DNA of 64,000 nt, taken from positions 992,001 through 1,056,000 of the forward strand of contig OZ241354.1 of NCBI GenBank assembly GCA_965199945.1, in the 5' to 3' direction. The notes under the pieces are model-generated. The model ran no database searches, was not told the DNA's origin, and worked only from the letters and a program-made list of their open reading frames with translations. Made by a program: the position numbers and the translations under genes. Numbering within the stretch: position 1 is the stretch's first letter; every line of letters begins with the position of its first letter. Shown here piece by piece: positions 24,857-32,716 of the stretch. The stretch comes from VXYL01 sp965199945 (GTDB lineage Bacteria > Pseudomonadota > Gammaproteobacteria > Pseudomonadales > Azotimanducaceae).

Positions 24857-25210
24857 CTATGCGTCGCAATCCGCCCGATTGGTCGAGATGTACGCCACGA
24901 GGCGCCAGATGTCGTCGTCGCCTTGGGGGAGCTTGCCCTTGAAGCCGATCATCGCCGTGTCCGGCACGCCGCTGGCGATGATGTCGAAGAGTTCCTGGTC
25001 GCCACCCGTGCCGTTCTGCCAAGTGCAGTCGAACAGGTTGGGGGCGGCGCGCTCCACCGTCGGGCTGTGGCAGTAGCCGGCGCAGGTGCCCACGAACAGC
25101 GACTTGCCGCGTTGCAGCGCCTGCTGGTCGGCGCGAAAGGCGTCCGCCGGGCTCTCCGGCTGACAGGCAGCGGCGCAGAGGGCGAGCAGCAGCGCGACGC
25201 TCGAACGCAC
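24857..25210 (-). CDS. c-type cytochrome lipoprotein with CX3CH heme motif (XoxG-like position)
   Basis: A 117-residue periplasmic cytochrome, third gene of the PQQ dehydrogenase operon. It begins at GTG 25210, with a signal peptide and lipobox ending at Cys16. The heme site is CAGYCH (about 43-48): three residues between the cysteines instead of the usual two. The reading is unambiguous in the DNA. Downstream, DTAMIGFKGKL offers a Met ligand and the last helix DDIWRLVAYIS is typical of class I cytochromes. It would accept electrons from the dehydrogenase. A tolerant maturation system or a nearby sequence error could explain the odd motif. Confidence 0.8.
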   Translation of the reverse strand: MRSSVALLLALCAAACQPESPADAFRADQQALQRGKSLFVGTCAGYCHSPTVERAAPNLFDCTWQNGTGGDQELFDIIASGVPDTAMIGFKGKLPQGDDDIWRLVAYISTNRADCDA

Positions 25211-25216
25211 GGCGCA

Positions 25217-26023
25217 CTAGGGCGCAAGCAGCGCTTGCATGGACGCCCGCGTGTGCGTGGTCTCGAAGGGAGCGTGGGCGGGGAAGCGGTGCTGCCGCAT
25301 GAGCGCCAGCAGGGCCGCTTGCACGGCCTCATCGGCAAAGGCGCGGTTCAACGCCGCCAGCAGCGGATCGTCCCGCCGGGCGGTGGCATGCAGGTTCCAA
25401 CGCAGCACCGCCGGCGGCGCGAAACCGTCGTTCCGGCCGATGTCCACCGTCGCCAAGTCGGGGCCCCACACAAGCGCAGACGTGGCCGCCCCGGTGCGCA
25501 GCGCGGCGAGGATGCCAGCGGTCTCCGCCTGCATGGTCCAGCGCGCGCCAAGCGCGTCTACGGCGACATGCGCCACGGAATTGGCGCGCACCGCCACCAC
25601 GCCGGCGTAGGGTTCCTTCCAGCGGAAGGCGGAACCGGCCGGCAGGAGCTCGAAGGCGGCGCCGTAGTAGGGCTCGCTCAGCACCAATCGACCGCGAAAG
25701 CGGGCGATCGCGTCTGCGCCGGGCACCGAGAGCTGCGCGTCGCACTGGCCGGTCAGGATCGGCCGGTAGTCCACGTCGGTGGATTCGATGTCGGTCTGAT
25801 AGCGCTCCGCGACCCAGACGATGCGCAAGTTCCGCTGCAAGTGCCGAGCGAGCAGCCGCGCCACGTCCACGTCGAAGCCTTGGGCGCCGGCGCGGAGCGA
25901 CCGCGGCGGGTCGTTCTCCGCGAAGCAGACGGAGAGCTGGGCCTCTTGCGCGGCAGGTGTCGCGGCAATTGCCGCAACTGCGGCGCTGGCGGCCAAGGCG
26001 GCCGCCAGAGCCAGACGCCTCAT
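25217..26023 (-). CDS. Periplasmic substrate-binding protein of the PQQ dehydrogenase operon (XoxJ/MxaJ-like)
   Basis: A 268-residue SBP_bac_3-type protein with a clear signal peptide (about 1-22). The body opens with LSVCFAENDPPRSLRAGAQGFDVDVARLLARHLQRNLRIVWV, a typical amino-acid-binding-protein start. Proteins of this type encoded beside lanthanide- or calcium-dependent methanol dehydrogenases (XoxJ, MxaJ) interact with the enzyme, perhaps helping it fold or take its cofactor. It lies 26 bases after the dehydrogenase gene and six before the cytochrome gene. An unrelated transport role is possible but less likely in this context. Confidence 0.78.
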   Translation of the reverse strand: MRRLALAAALAASAAVAAIAATPAAQEAQLSVCFAENDPPRSLRAGAQGFDVDVARLLARHLQRNLRIVWVAERYQTDIESTDVDYRPILTGQCDAQLSVPGADAIARFRGRLVLSEPYYGAAFELLPAGSAFRWKEPYAGVVAVRANSVAHVAVDALGARWTMQAETAGILAALRTGAATSALVWGPDLATVDIGRNDGFAPPAVLRWNLHATARRDDPLLAALNRAFADEAVQAALLALMRQHRFPAHAPFETTHTRASMQALLAP

Positions 26024-26049
26024 CGACGCGCAGGTTGAGCGCTGGGCGC

Positions 26050-27873
26050 TCAATCCGGCAGCGCGAAGACGAACAAGTGGCCGCCTTCCGGAATCGCCGT
26101 GCGGCCGCCGGCGAAGGCCACGAAGGTGGCGTAGTTGCCGGAGCCGATGGCGACATACGTCTTGCCGCCGGCGCGGTAGGCCACCGGCTGGCTGCGCATG
26201 CCGCTGCCCATGCGGAACCGCCACAGCAATTCGCCGCTCGCCGCATCCAACGCCAAGGCGAAGCCCTCCTGGTTGCCGGTGAAGACGACGCCGCTCGCCA
26301 GCGACAGCACGCCGCCCATCATCGGGTCGCGGTCCATGTAGCGCCAGCGCACTTCGCCGGTGTGGACGTCGATGGCGGAGAGATGGCCGTGCGCCTTGCC
26401 TGCCTCCACGTCGATGGGAATGGGCGTGCCGCCCATGAACGGCTGGCCCTTCACGAACGCCGTGATGCCCTTTTGGTAGTACTGGCACGATTCCACCACG
26501 GGAATGTAGGCGAGGCTCAAGTCTGGATTGAGAGCGCCCGTCCACGCGCCGTTCATGCCGCCTAGGTTGCTGGGGCAAACGCGGTAGTTTGGTTCCTCGG
26601 TGGGATTGGCGCGCGGATCCACCACCGGCCGCCCGTTCTCGTCGAGCGTTGCCCAGTTGAGTTCCTCCACGTAGATGCTGGCGTCGATGAAAGCGCCGGT
26701 GGCGCGATCGAGGATGTAGAAGAAGCCGTTGCGGTTGGCTTGCACGATGGCTGGGGTGACGGCCCCGTCGCGCTCGACGTCGACGAGGAACAGCTGCGTG
26801 TTGCCGTCGTAGTCCCACACGTCGTGGGGCGTGAACTGGAAGTGCCAAAGGCGCTCGCCGGTGTCGGGATTTACCGCCAGCAGGCTGTTGGAGTAGAGGT
26901 TGTCGCCGGCGCGCAGATCGCCGTTCCAGTCCGGAGAGGGGTTGCCGGTGGTCCAATAAAGCACGTCGGCTTCGGGATCGTAGGCGCCGCTGGTCCAAGC
27001 CGGAGCGCCGCCCGTCTTCCACGAATCGCCCGCCCACGTCTCCACGCCCGGCTCGCCTTCCACGGGCACGGTGTAGTGGCGCCAGCGCAGTTCGCCGGTG
27101 GCCACGTCGTAGGCGTCGAAGAAGCCGCGCACGCCGAACTCCCCGCCGGCGATGCCGATGACGGCCATGTCCTTGACGATCATGGGCATGGAGGTGGCGC
27201 TGAAGCCCTCGTCGTGTTCCGCCAACGTCACTTCCCACCGCTTCTCGCCGGTGAGCCGGTGGAACGCCACCATCTTGGCATCCAGAGTCGCCATCAGCAC
27301 CAGATCGCCGCTCAGCGCGGCGCCCCGATTCACCGTGCCGCAGCAGAGCTTCATGTCCTGGCGATCCGGCAGCGGATGGTCGTAGCGCCAGTAGATCTCG
27401 CCGGTCTCGGCGTTCAGTGCGAACAGGCGGTTGAACGAGGTGGTGACGTACATGATGCCGTCGTAGATCGTCGGCGACACCTCGAACTGCTCCGTGGTGC
27501 CGGTGGGAAACGCCCAGGCCACCTCGAGGTCGGCCACGTTGGCCGGCGTGATGTCGTCGATGGGCGAGTGGCGAAGATTGGCGTAGTCGCCGCCGTAGAG
27601 CAGCCACTTCTCGGGATCGGCCGGGCCAGCCAGCAGATCGGCGTTGGTCGTCGGCCCGCCGCCGTTGCCGATGGGCTCGTCGATCGTCCAGTGCGTGGGC
27701 AAGGGGGGCGCCGCGGCCGCTTCCACGGCCATCTCGGCGACGGGCGCGGCTTCGGCGGGGGCCTGCTCTTCCTGCGGAGGAACCGCAGTGGATTCCGGCG
27801 GCTGGCAGCCGAGCGACAGTGCGGCGGCGACGAACGCGGCGACGCCGAGCGCAGCGCATTTGGAATGGTTCAC
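26050..27873 (-). CDS. PQQ-dependent alcohol dehydrogenase, lanthanide-type active site
   Basis: Periplasmic quinoprotein of 607 residues, an eight-bladed propeller that oxidises alcohols and passes electrons to a c-type cytochrome. A lipobox ends at Cys23 (SLGC), so it appears membrane-tethered. The vicinal disulfide CC is at 177-178, tryptophan-docking repeats (PDTGERLWHF and similar) occur throughout, and GEFGVRG and TGNPSPDWN provide metal ligands. The active site reads WDYDG (353-357): the extra Asp356, two residues after catalytic Asp354, is the signature of lanthanide-dependent enzymes (XoxF, PedH). GTG 27873 is chosen because GGAGG lies seven bases upstream; the longer frame to 27912 lacks one. 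The substrate (methanol versus other alcohols) cannot be told by eye. PQQ synthesis genes are absent from the window. Confidence 0.85.
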   Translation of the reverse strand: MNHSKCAALGVAAFVAAALSLGCQPPESTAVPPQEEQAPAEAAPVAEMAVEAAAAPPLPTHWTIDEPIGNGGGPTTNADLLAGPADPEKWLLYGGDYANLRHSPIDDITPANVADLEVAWAFPTGTTEQFEVSPTIYDGIMYVTTSFNRLFALNAETGEIYWRYDHPLPDRQDMKLCCGTVNRGAALSGDLVLMATLDAKMVAFHRLTGEKRWEVTLAEHDEGFSATSMPMIVKDMAVIGIAGGEFGVRGFFDAYDVATGELRWRHYTVPVEGEPGVETWAGDSWKTGGAPAWTSGAYDPEADVLYWTTGNPSPDWNGDLRAGDNLYSNSLLAVNPDTGERLWHFQFTPHDVWDYDGNTQLFLVDVERDGAVTPAIVQANRNGFFYILDRATGAFIDASIYVEELNWATLDENGRPVVDPRANPTEEPNYRVCPSNLGGMNGAWTGALNPDLSLAYIPVVESCQYYQKGITAFVKGQPFMGGTPIPIDVEAGKAHGHLSAIDVHTGEVRWRYMDRDPMMGGVLSLASGVVFTGNQEGFALALDAASGELLWRFRMGSGMRSQPVAYRAGGKTYVAIGSGNYATFVAFAGGRTAIPEGGHLFVFALPD

Positions 27874-28014
27874 GGCATGGCCTCCCAGGTTCCCTCTGAT
27901 TCGTGCGGCCATTATTGCCTAAACGACGCCTTCCCTGTTTGCTGGCGTGCAGGCGGGGCAGCAGAGGGAAGCGACGGCTCCTTTGGACGCGACGTGTCGC
28001 GGCCTTGGAGGCCT

Positions 28015-28872
28015 TCAGGCGAGCTGCTTGCGCACCTCTTCGGCGAAGTTCTCCTCGCCCTTGTCGATGCCTTCGCCGACCTCGAAGCGCTCGAAGCCGG
28101 CGCAGGCGGCCTTTGCGTCCGAAAGCAGCTTGGCGACCTTGACGTCGCCGTCCTTCACGAAATCCTGTTCGAGCAGGCTGGATTCGGCGAGGAACTTGCG
28201 CACGCGCCCGTCGACGATCCGTTCCAGGATGTGCTGCGGCTTGGGCTTGGCGGCCTCGGCCTGCTCCTGGGCCGTCTGCTCCTCGAAGAGCTTGCGCTCC
28301 TTGGCCACGACGTCCGCCGGCATGTCTTCGGGCCGCACGACCAAGGGGCGCATGGCCGTGACGTGCATCGCCAGATCGCGCGCCAAGGCCGGCGCGTCGG
28401 CGGAGAGCGCCACCAGAGCGCCTTTCTTCGCGTCCTGATGCAGGTAGCTGGCGACGATGCCGCCCCCGGGGGCGTCCAAGCTGGCGGCCCGGCGCACGCG
28501 GATGTTCTCGCCCACTTCCTGCACCAGCGCTTGGCGCTCGCCTTCCAACGCTTCCGCGAGACCGTCGGCGCCGCGTTCGAGCACGGCGTCCACGGCGCGC
28601 TCGACGAAGGCGACGAACTTGGGATTGCGCGCCGCGAAATCAGTCTCGATGTTCACTTCCACGATGGCGCCGCGTTGGCCGGCGACCTTGACGCCCAGCA
28701 GCCCCTCGGCGGCGGTGCGGTCGGCCTTCTTCTCGGCCTTGGCGCCGCTTTGCAGACGCACGATGTCCACGGCCCGGGCCATGTCCCAATCCGCTTCCGC
28801 GAGCGCTTTCTTGCAGTCTCCGAAACCAACGCCTGTGCGTTCGCGCAGTTCCTTGATCATGGCCACGTTCAT
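28015..28872 (-). CDS. tsf: Elongation factor Ts
   Basis: Guanine nucleotide exchange factor for EF-Tu, 285 residues. The N-terminal UBA-like domain (MIKELRERTGVGFGDCKKALAEADWDMARAVDIVR) and the core with VEVNIETDFAARNPKF are classic. The C-terminal part shows the usual EEQTAQEQ...PKPQHILERIVDGRVRKF. It follows rpsB on the same strand with a ribosome site (GAGGA) nine bases before ATG 28872, the conserved rpsB-tsf operon. Confidence 0.95.
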   Translation of the reverse strand: MNVAMIKELRERTGVGFGDCKKALAEADWDMARAVDIVRLQSGAKAEKKADRTAAEGLLGVKVAGQRGAIVEVNIETDFAARNPKFVAFVERAVDAVLERGADGLAEALEGERQALVQEVGENIRVRRAASLDAPGGGIVASYLHQDAKKGALVALSADAPALARDLAMHVTAMRPLVVRPEDMPADVVAKERKLFEEQTAQEQAEAAKPKPQHILERIVDGRVRKFLAESSLLEQDFVKDGDVKVAKLLSDAKAACAGFERFEVGEGIDKGEENFAEEVRKQLA

Positions 28873-28907
28873 GCGTCTGTTCCTCGATGCCTGGCGCTTG
28901 AGCCGTC

Positions 28908-29810
28908 CTATGCCGTCGGTGTTGTCGGTGCCGCTGTCGTTGCGGGTGCTGCGGGAGTTGCGGGCGCTGCGGGAGTTGCGGGTGCCGCGGGAGTTGCGGG
29001 CGTCGCGGGCGCTGCGGAAGTTGCCGGTGCTGCGGGCGTCGCCGCCGGTGCGGCGGGCGTCGTTGCCGATGCGGCCGGCGCCGAGTCTTCGAGATCGACG
29101 AACTCCTCGATGGCGACATCGCCCGAGCTCTGCGCCTTGCCTTCCTCGATGGCGTCGGCGATGGCCGTCACGAACAGCTGCACGGCGCGAATGGCGTCGT
29201 CGTTGCCGGGGATCACGAAGTCCACGCCGTGCGGATCGCTGTTGGTATCCACGACGCCGATGACCGGGATGCCCAGCTTGTTGGCTTCGGTCACCGCGAT
29301 GCGCTCGTAGTGGACGTCGACGACGAACATCGCGTCCGGCAGCCCGCCCATGTCCTTGATGCCGCCGAGACTGCGCTGCAGCTTCTCCATCATCCGCCGC
29401 CGCTGCAAGCCTTCCTTCTTGGTGAGCAGATCGAAGGTGCCGTCTTCGGCCTGCGTCTCCAGGTCGGCCAGACGGCGAATGGACTGGCGGATGGTCTTGT
29501 AGTTGGTGAGCGTGCCGCCGAGCCAGCGCTGGTCGATGTACGGCATCCCGACGCGCTCGGCCTGTTCGCGGATCACCTTGGAGGCGGCGCGCTTGGTGCC
29601 GACGAAGAGCACCTTGTTGCGCCTGGCCGCCAGACGCCGCACTTCGACGAGGGCGGCTTCGAGCGCCTGCACGGTGGCGTCGAGGTTGATGATGTGGATC
29701 TGGTTGCGGGCCCCGAAGATGTGTTCTTCCATCTTCGGATTCCAAAAGCGCGTGCGGTGGCCGAAGTGGACCCCAGCCGCCAGCAGATCGCGCATGGTGG
29801 GCGTTGCCAT
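28908..29810 (-). CDS. rpsB: 30S ribosomal protein S2 with an Ala/Pro/Thr-rich C-terminal tail
   Basis: Small-subunit protein S2. The start MRDLLAAGVHFGHRTRFWNPKM and internal landmarks (KVLFVGTKR, YIDQRWLGGTLTNYKTI, PDAMFVVDVHYE, IPVIGVVDTNSDP) are typical. The protein is 300 residues long, against about 240 in E. coli. The extra ~55 residues are a low-complexity tail of Ala, Pro and Thr (repeats of the type PAAPATPAAPAT), encoded by short GC-rich tandem repeats at about 28912-29070. ATG 29810 has AAGGAG eight bases upstream. Confidence 0.93.
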   Translation of the reverse strand: MATPTMRDLLAAGVHFGHRTRFWNPKMEEHIFGARNQIHIINLDATVQALEAALVEVRRLAARRNKVLFVGTKRAASKVIREQAERVGMPYIDQRWLGGTLTNYKTIRQSIRRLADLETQAEDGTFDLLTKKEGLQRRRMMEKLQRSLGGIKDMGGLPDAMFVVDVHYERIAVTEANKLGIPVIGVVDTNSDPHGVDFVIPGNDDAIRAVQLFVTAIADAIEEGKAQSSGDVAIEEFVDLEDSAPAASATTPAAPAATPAAPATSAAPATPATPAAPATPAAPATPAAPATTAAPTTPTA

Positions 29811-29954
29811 GTCGAAAGCTCCTTCGGGTTGCCTTTCCGCTTGGCGTCGCGCCGCTGAATCCGCCACGCGAAGTGGCCACCCGCAGCGGCGTTGAAATCA
29901 ACGCGGCGTCTATTTCCCTCGTCTTGGAGCGGCACTCCGCGGCGAAGGCGCGGC

Positions 29955-29963
29955 CTTATACCA
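29955..29963 (-). promoter_or_regulatory. Extended -10 promoter element for rpsB-tsf
   Basis: On the minus strand TG-G-TATAAG (29963-29955) lies 145 bases before the rpsB ATG and would give a long leader. No clear -35. The 262-base gap holds no other gene. Confidence 0.45.
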
Positions 29964-30072
29964 CACTCGCGCCCACGGGCGCAGTCTTCGGCGCGGCGCC
30001 GGCCGAGTTGAAGCGCGTTCGACCGCGCAAGTTGCGCGTCCTTTGGCGGCGGTCAAGGCCGCCGGCTCGGCC

Positions 30073-31242
30073 TCAGCGCCCCGGGTGGTTGTGCGTCGCC
30101 TCCGCACCCATGTGGTCGTGGAACGACGGGATGCCGAAGGACACCCGGTGGTACTGGTCGGTAGTCAGCACGCCCTTGGCGATGGCGTCGTTCAGCACGT
30201 CGTCCGCATCCGGCGTCGCAAGCGCGCTGGCTGCGTCGTCCCAGAACAGCACCTTGTCGCCGCGCTCGTGCATGTGCTTGGCCAACGTCAGCATCAGCGC
30301 TGGCCGCTCCATGCTGGCGAGCCGCTCGTTGTAGTAGCGCGTCCGCTGCGCGTCGCCGTAGGCGAGCGCGTCGACGATGGCCGCGTCGGAGTCGAGATTC
30401 CCGTGCTGCGCTGCGGCCTCGACCGCGCCGCGCAAGTAGCCGTGGATGTGCTGCGGAAAGCCCATGGACGCCGCGGCGAGCGGGCCTGCGCGGGCCTTGT
30501 CGATGCCGACTCCCAGCGCCTCCAGGCCGCGCACAATCGCCGTCGAGGCGTCGGTTTCGTCCAAGGGGCCGAGCGTCAGCCGCTCGGCAAAGCGCGAGAT
30601 GCCGCTCTCGTCCAACGTGCCGTCCGCCTTGCGCATCGTCGCGGCGAGGCGCATGGCGGCGTGCTGCAAGCCGGCGCCGACCAGCATGATCGGGCACTCG
30701 TGCATCCCCTCGTGGAGGGCGAGGAGCGTGCGGCGCTCGTCCACGCCGATCGCTTGGATTTCGTCCACGGCCACGACCAGGGTTCTGCCCTGCCACAGCG
30801 CGCCGCGCTTGGAGCGGACGAGCATGGCGTTGATCGACAGTCCCAAAGGGGTGGCCCGTTGCGCGGAGACGCCGACGCCGGCGATCTTCGCGCCCGTCAA
30901 GCCGCCGGCCTCGTCGGCGATCTGCTTGGCGGCGCGGTCGTCCCCGCCCAGGGCGTGGACGATGCTGGCGAAGAGCGCCAGCGGGTTCGCCAAATCGGCG
31001 GCGGGCACTCGCAGTGCAGCGATTCGGTGGTCGTCCTGCACGGCTGCCGAACCGAACTGCGACAGGAGCTGCGTCTTGCCGACGCCTTGGACGCCGTCGA
31101 CGAGCACCATTCCCCCGTGCGGATCCCGCGTCTCGTGGATGTGCCGCAGCCGGTCGTGCAGCGCTTCGAGTTCCCGGTGCCGGCCGGCGAAGTAGGGCGG
31201 CGCATCCCGCGCCGAGCCGAGCGACAGGGCTGCGTCTTTCAC
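30073..31242 (-). CDS. AAA ATPase (AAA_16-like), unknown role
   Basis: A 389-residue ATPase beginning PPYFAGRHRELEALHDRLRHI, followed by a Walker A box GVQGVGKTQLL and a Walker B VVAVDEIQAI. Helical segments (IHGYLRGAV...) and a C-terminal region ending HNHPGR complete it. Proteins of this type act as regulators, replication or transposition partners; no DNA-binding motif is clear. I placed the start at GTG 31242, four bases after the rhomboid gene's stop; the frame is open to 31413, but that part overlaps the rhomboid gene and looks random. No ribosome site is obvious, so the start is uncertain. Confidence 0.7.
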   Translation of the reverse strand: MKDAALSLGSARDAPPYFAGRHRELEALHDRLRHIHETRDPHGGMVLVDGVQGVGKTQLLSQFGSAAVQDDHRIAALRVPAADLANPLALFASIVHALGGDDRAAKQIADEAGGLTGAKIAGVGVSAQRATPLGLSINAMLVRSKRGALWQGRTLVVAVDEIQAIGVDERRTLLALHEGMHECPIMLVGAGLQHAAMRLAATMRKADGTLDESGISRFAERLTLGPLDETDASTAIVRGLEALGVGIDKARAGPLAAASMGFPQHIHGYLRGAVEAAAQHGNLDSDAAIVDALAYGDAQRTRYYNERLASMERPALMLTLAKHMHERGDKVLFWDDAASALATPDADDVLNDAIAKGVLTTDQYHRVSFGIPSFHDHMGAEATHNHPGR

Positions 31243-31246
31243 GTCG

Positions 31247-31822
31247 CTATGCGTCGGCTTGGCGCCGATCCAGCGCGTAGGCCGCGCGGGCGACGACGAT
31301 GCCGGCGAGCAGGCCGAAGAGGTGGCCTTCCCAGGAGACCCGGCCGCTGATCGGCACCAGGCCGAAGAGCATCGACACGCCGTAGCTAAGGGTGACGACG
31401 ACGGTGATGGCAATCGACGTCAGGCGGCGCTCGTAGAGGCCGCGTACCACCAGAAAGCCGAACAGGCCGAACACCACGCCGCTGGCGCCGATGTGGGCGG
31501 CGTCGCGCCCGAAGGCCCACAGGGCGGTGCCGCCGAGCAAGGCCACGGCGAATGCCACGCCCAGGAAGTAGGGCACGCCGCGCGCCACGAGCATCGCGCC
31601 GAAGACCAGCAGCGGCATCGTGTTGGCCAGCAAGTGGCCGTAGGAGTCGTGGACGAAAGACATTCCGAGCACGCCGGGGAGGCCGTCCAGGCGGCGCGGC
31701 AACAGCGCCAACTGGTAGCGTAGCTGGGGAATGTAGAAGGCAAGCACCGACACGGCCCAGATCGCGCCGATGCTGGCCAACAGCCCGACCAGCCGTGGCT
31801 TCCAAAGCGCCGGGTCGATCAC
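31247..31822 (-). CDS. Rhomboid family intramembrane serine protease
   Basis: A 191-residue integral membrane protease. Predicted helices span the sequence, and the catalytic residues are present: Ser114 in the GASG motif and His167 in EGHLFGLLAG. The HLLAN motif (His63, Asn67) lies in an earlier helix, where the family's oxyanion residues sit. The substrate is unknown. It lies between the ATPase gene and the PhyH dioxygenase gene on the minus strand, close enough to both for one transcript. Confidence 0.88.
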   Translation of the reverse strand: MIDPALWKPRLVGLLASIGAIWAVSVLAFYIPQLRYQLALLPRRLDGLPGVLGMSFVHDSYGHLLANTMPLLVFGAMLVARGVPYFLGVAFAVALLGGTALWAFGRDAAHIGASGVVFGLFGFLVVRGLYERRLTSIAITVVVTLSYGVSMLFGLVPISGRVSWEGHLFGLLAGIVVARAAYALDRRQADA

Positions 31823-31837
31823 CTCTGTGTCGTTCGC

Positions 31838-32689
31838 CTACGGCGCGATCGCGTCCGCGCCGAGGCGTTCTTCCAGCCACCCCTTGAGCGGCACGTCGTC
31901 GTCCGCTGGCGAGGTGTAGCCGAAGCCGCCGTTCGGGCTTGCGCCGAGAAGCTGCTTGCGGATCGGATCCGCGCCGTCGAGATAGTGTTCCACCGTCATG
32001 TCGTCCCGGGGCCGCAGCCAGCGGTAGCTGTAGCCGAGAAAGAGCACCATGCGCGTCACGTCGGAGTGGTTGCGGCCAGCGGCATGCCAGAGCCGCCGGT
32101 CGAAGAACACGGCGTCGCCGGCGTCCGCCTGCACCGGCGTGGCCTCTTGGTGGTCGAGGCTCGCGTCCTGCGGCAGATCCAAGCGGTTGCGCCGATGGCT
32201 CCCAGGCACGACGTGGAAGTTGCCGCGGTCCGTCGCCAGCGTGCTGGAGAAGAAGAAGCCGATCTTCAAGGAGACCCGCGGGCGCGGTTCGCCTTCGAGT
32301 TCGAGATTCAGCCGCCCGCTGTCCTGATGCCAGCCGAGCCGTGGCTGGCTTGGAAGATGGTCGTCCGGCAGCGGCGGCGTGACGATGAGATGCGAGTGGT
32401 AGAGCTGAATGTGCCAGCCGAGAATGTCCACCACCTTCATGAACGTCGCCGGCCAGTCCAGCAGCTCCAGAAATGCGTCGTCCTTGCCGATGGCGTCGAG
32501 CAGATTGAGCGGTTGATGCGCCTGCAGATTCCGCTTCGGCCGCCACTGCGCGTCGATCCGCCGCGCGGCCTCCGCCAAGGGCGCGACTTTCTCCGCCGGC
32601 AACACGTTGGGCACCACGAGAAAGCCCTGTTCCTCGAACTGCCGCCGCTCGGCGTCCGTCAGCCGGTGCCGCAGGCAGGCGTCGTCCAC
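31838..32689 (-). CDS. Phytanoyl-CoA dioxygenase (PhyH) family protein
   Basis: Non-heme Fe(II)/2-oxoglutarate-dependent dioxygenase of 283 residues. The iron-binding HxD is His121-Gln-Asp123 in LGWHQDSG, and the distal histidine is His202 in LWHAAGRNHS. FSSTLATDRGNFHVVPGSH is a characteristic PhyH loop. These enzymes hydroxylate small molecules, lipids and natural products, so the substrate is open. GTG 32689 is preceded by GAGGA. It is close to the FdsB-like gene on one side and rhomboid on the other. Confidence 0.82.
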   Translation of the reverse strand: MDDACLRHRLTDAERRQFEEQGFLVVPNVLPAEKVAPLAEAARRIDAQWRPKRNLQAHQPLNLLDAIGKDDAFLELLDWPATFMKVVDILGWHIQLYHSHLIVTPPLPDDHLPSQPRLGWHQDSGRLNLELEGEPRPRVSLKIGFFFSSTLATDRGNFHVVPGSHRRNRLDLPQDASLDHQEATPVQADAGDAVFFDRRLWHAAGRNHSDVTRMVLFLGYSYRWLRPRDDMTVEHYLDGADPIRKQLLGASPNGGFGYTSPADDDVPLKGWLEERLGADAIAP

Positions 32690-32716
32690 TGTCGTTCCTC
32701 CGAATGCGCCATTTGT

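Noticed and set aside
30073..31413. AAA ATPase starting at 31413
   Set aside because: The extra 57 codons overlap the rhomboid gene and are Ser/Ala/Pro-rich as in a shadow frame.
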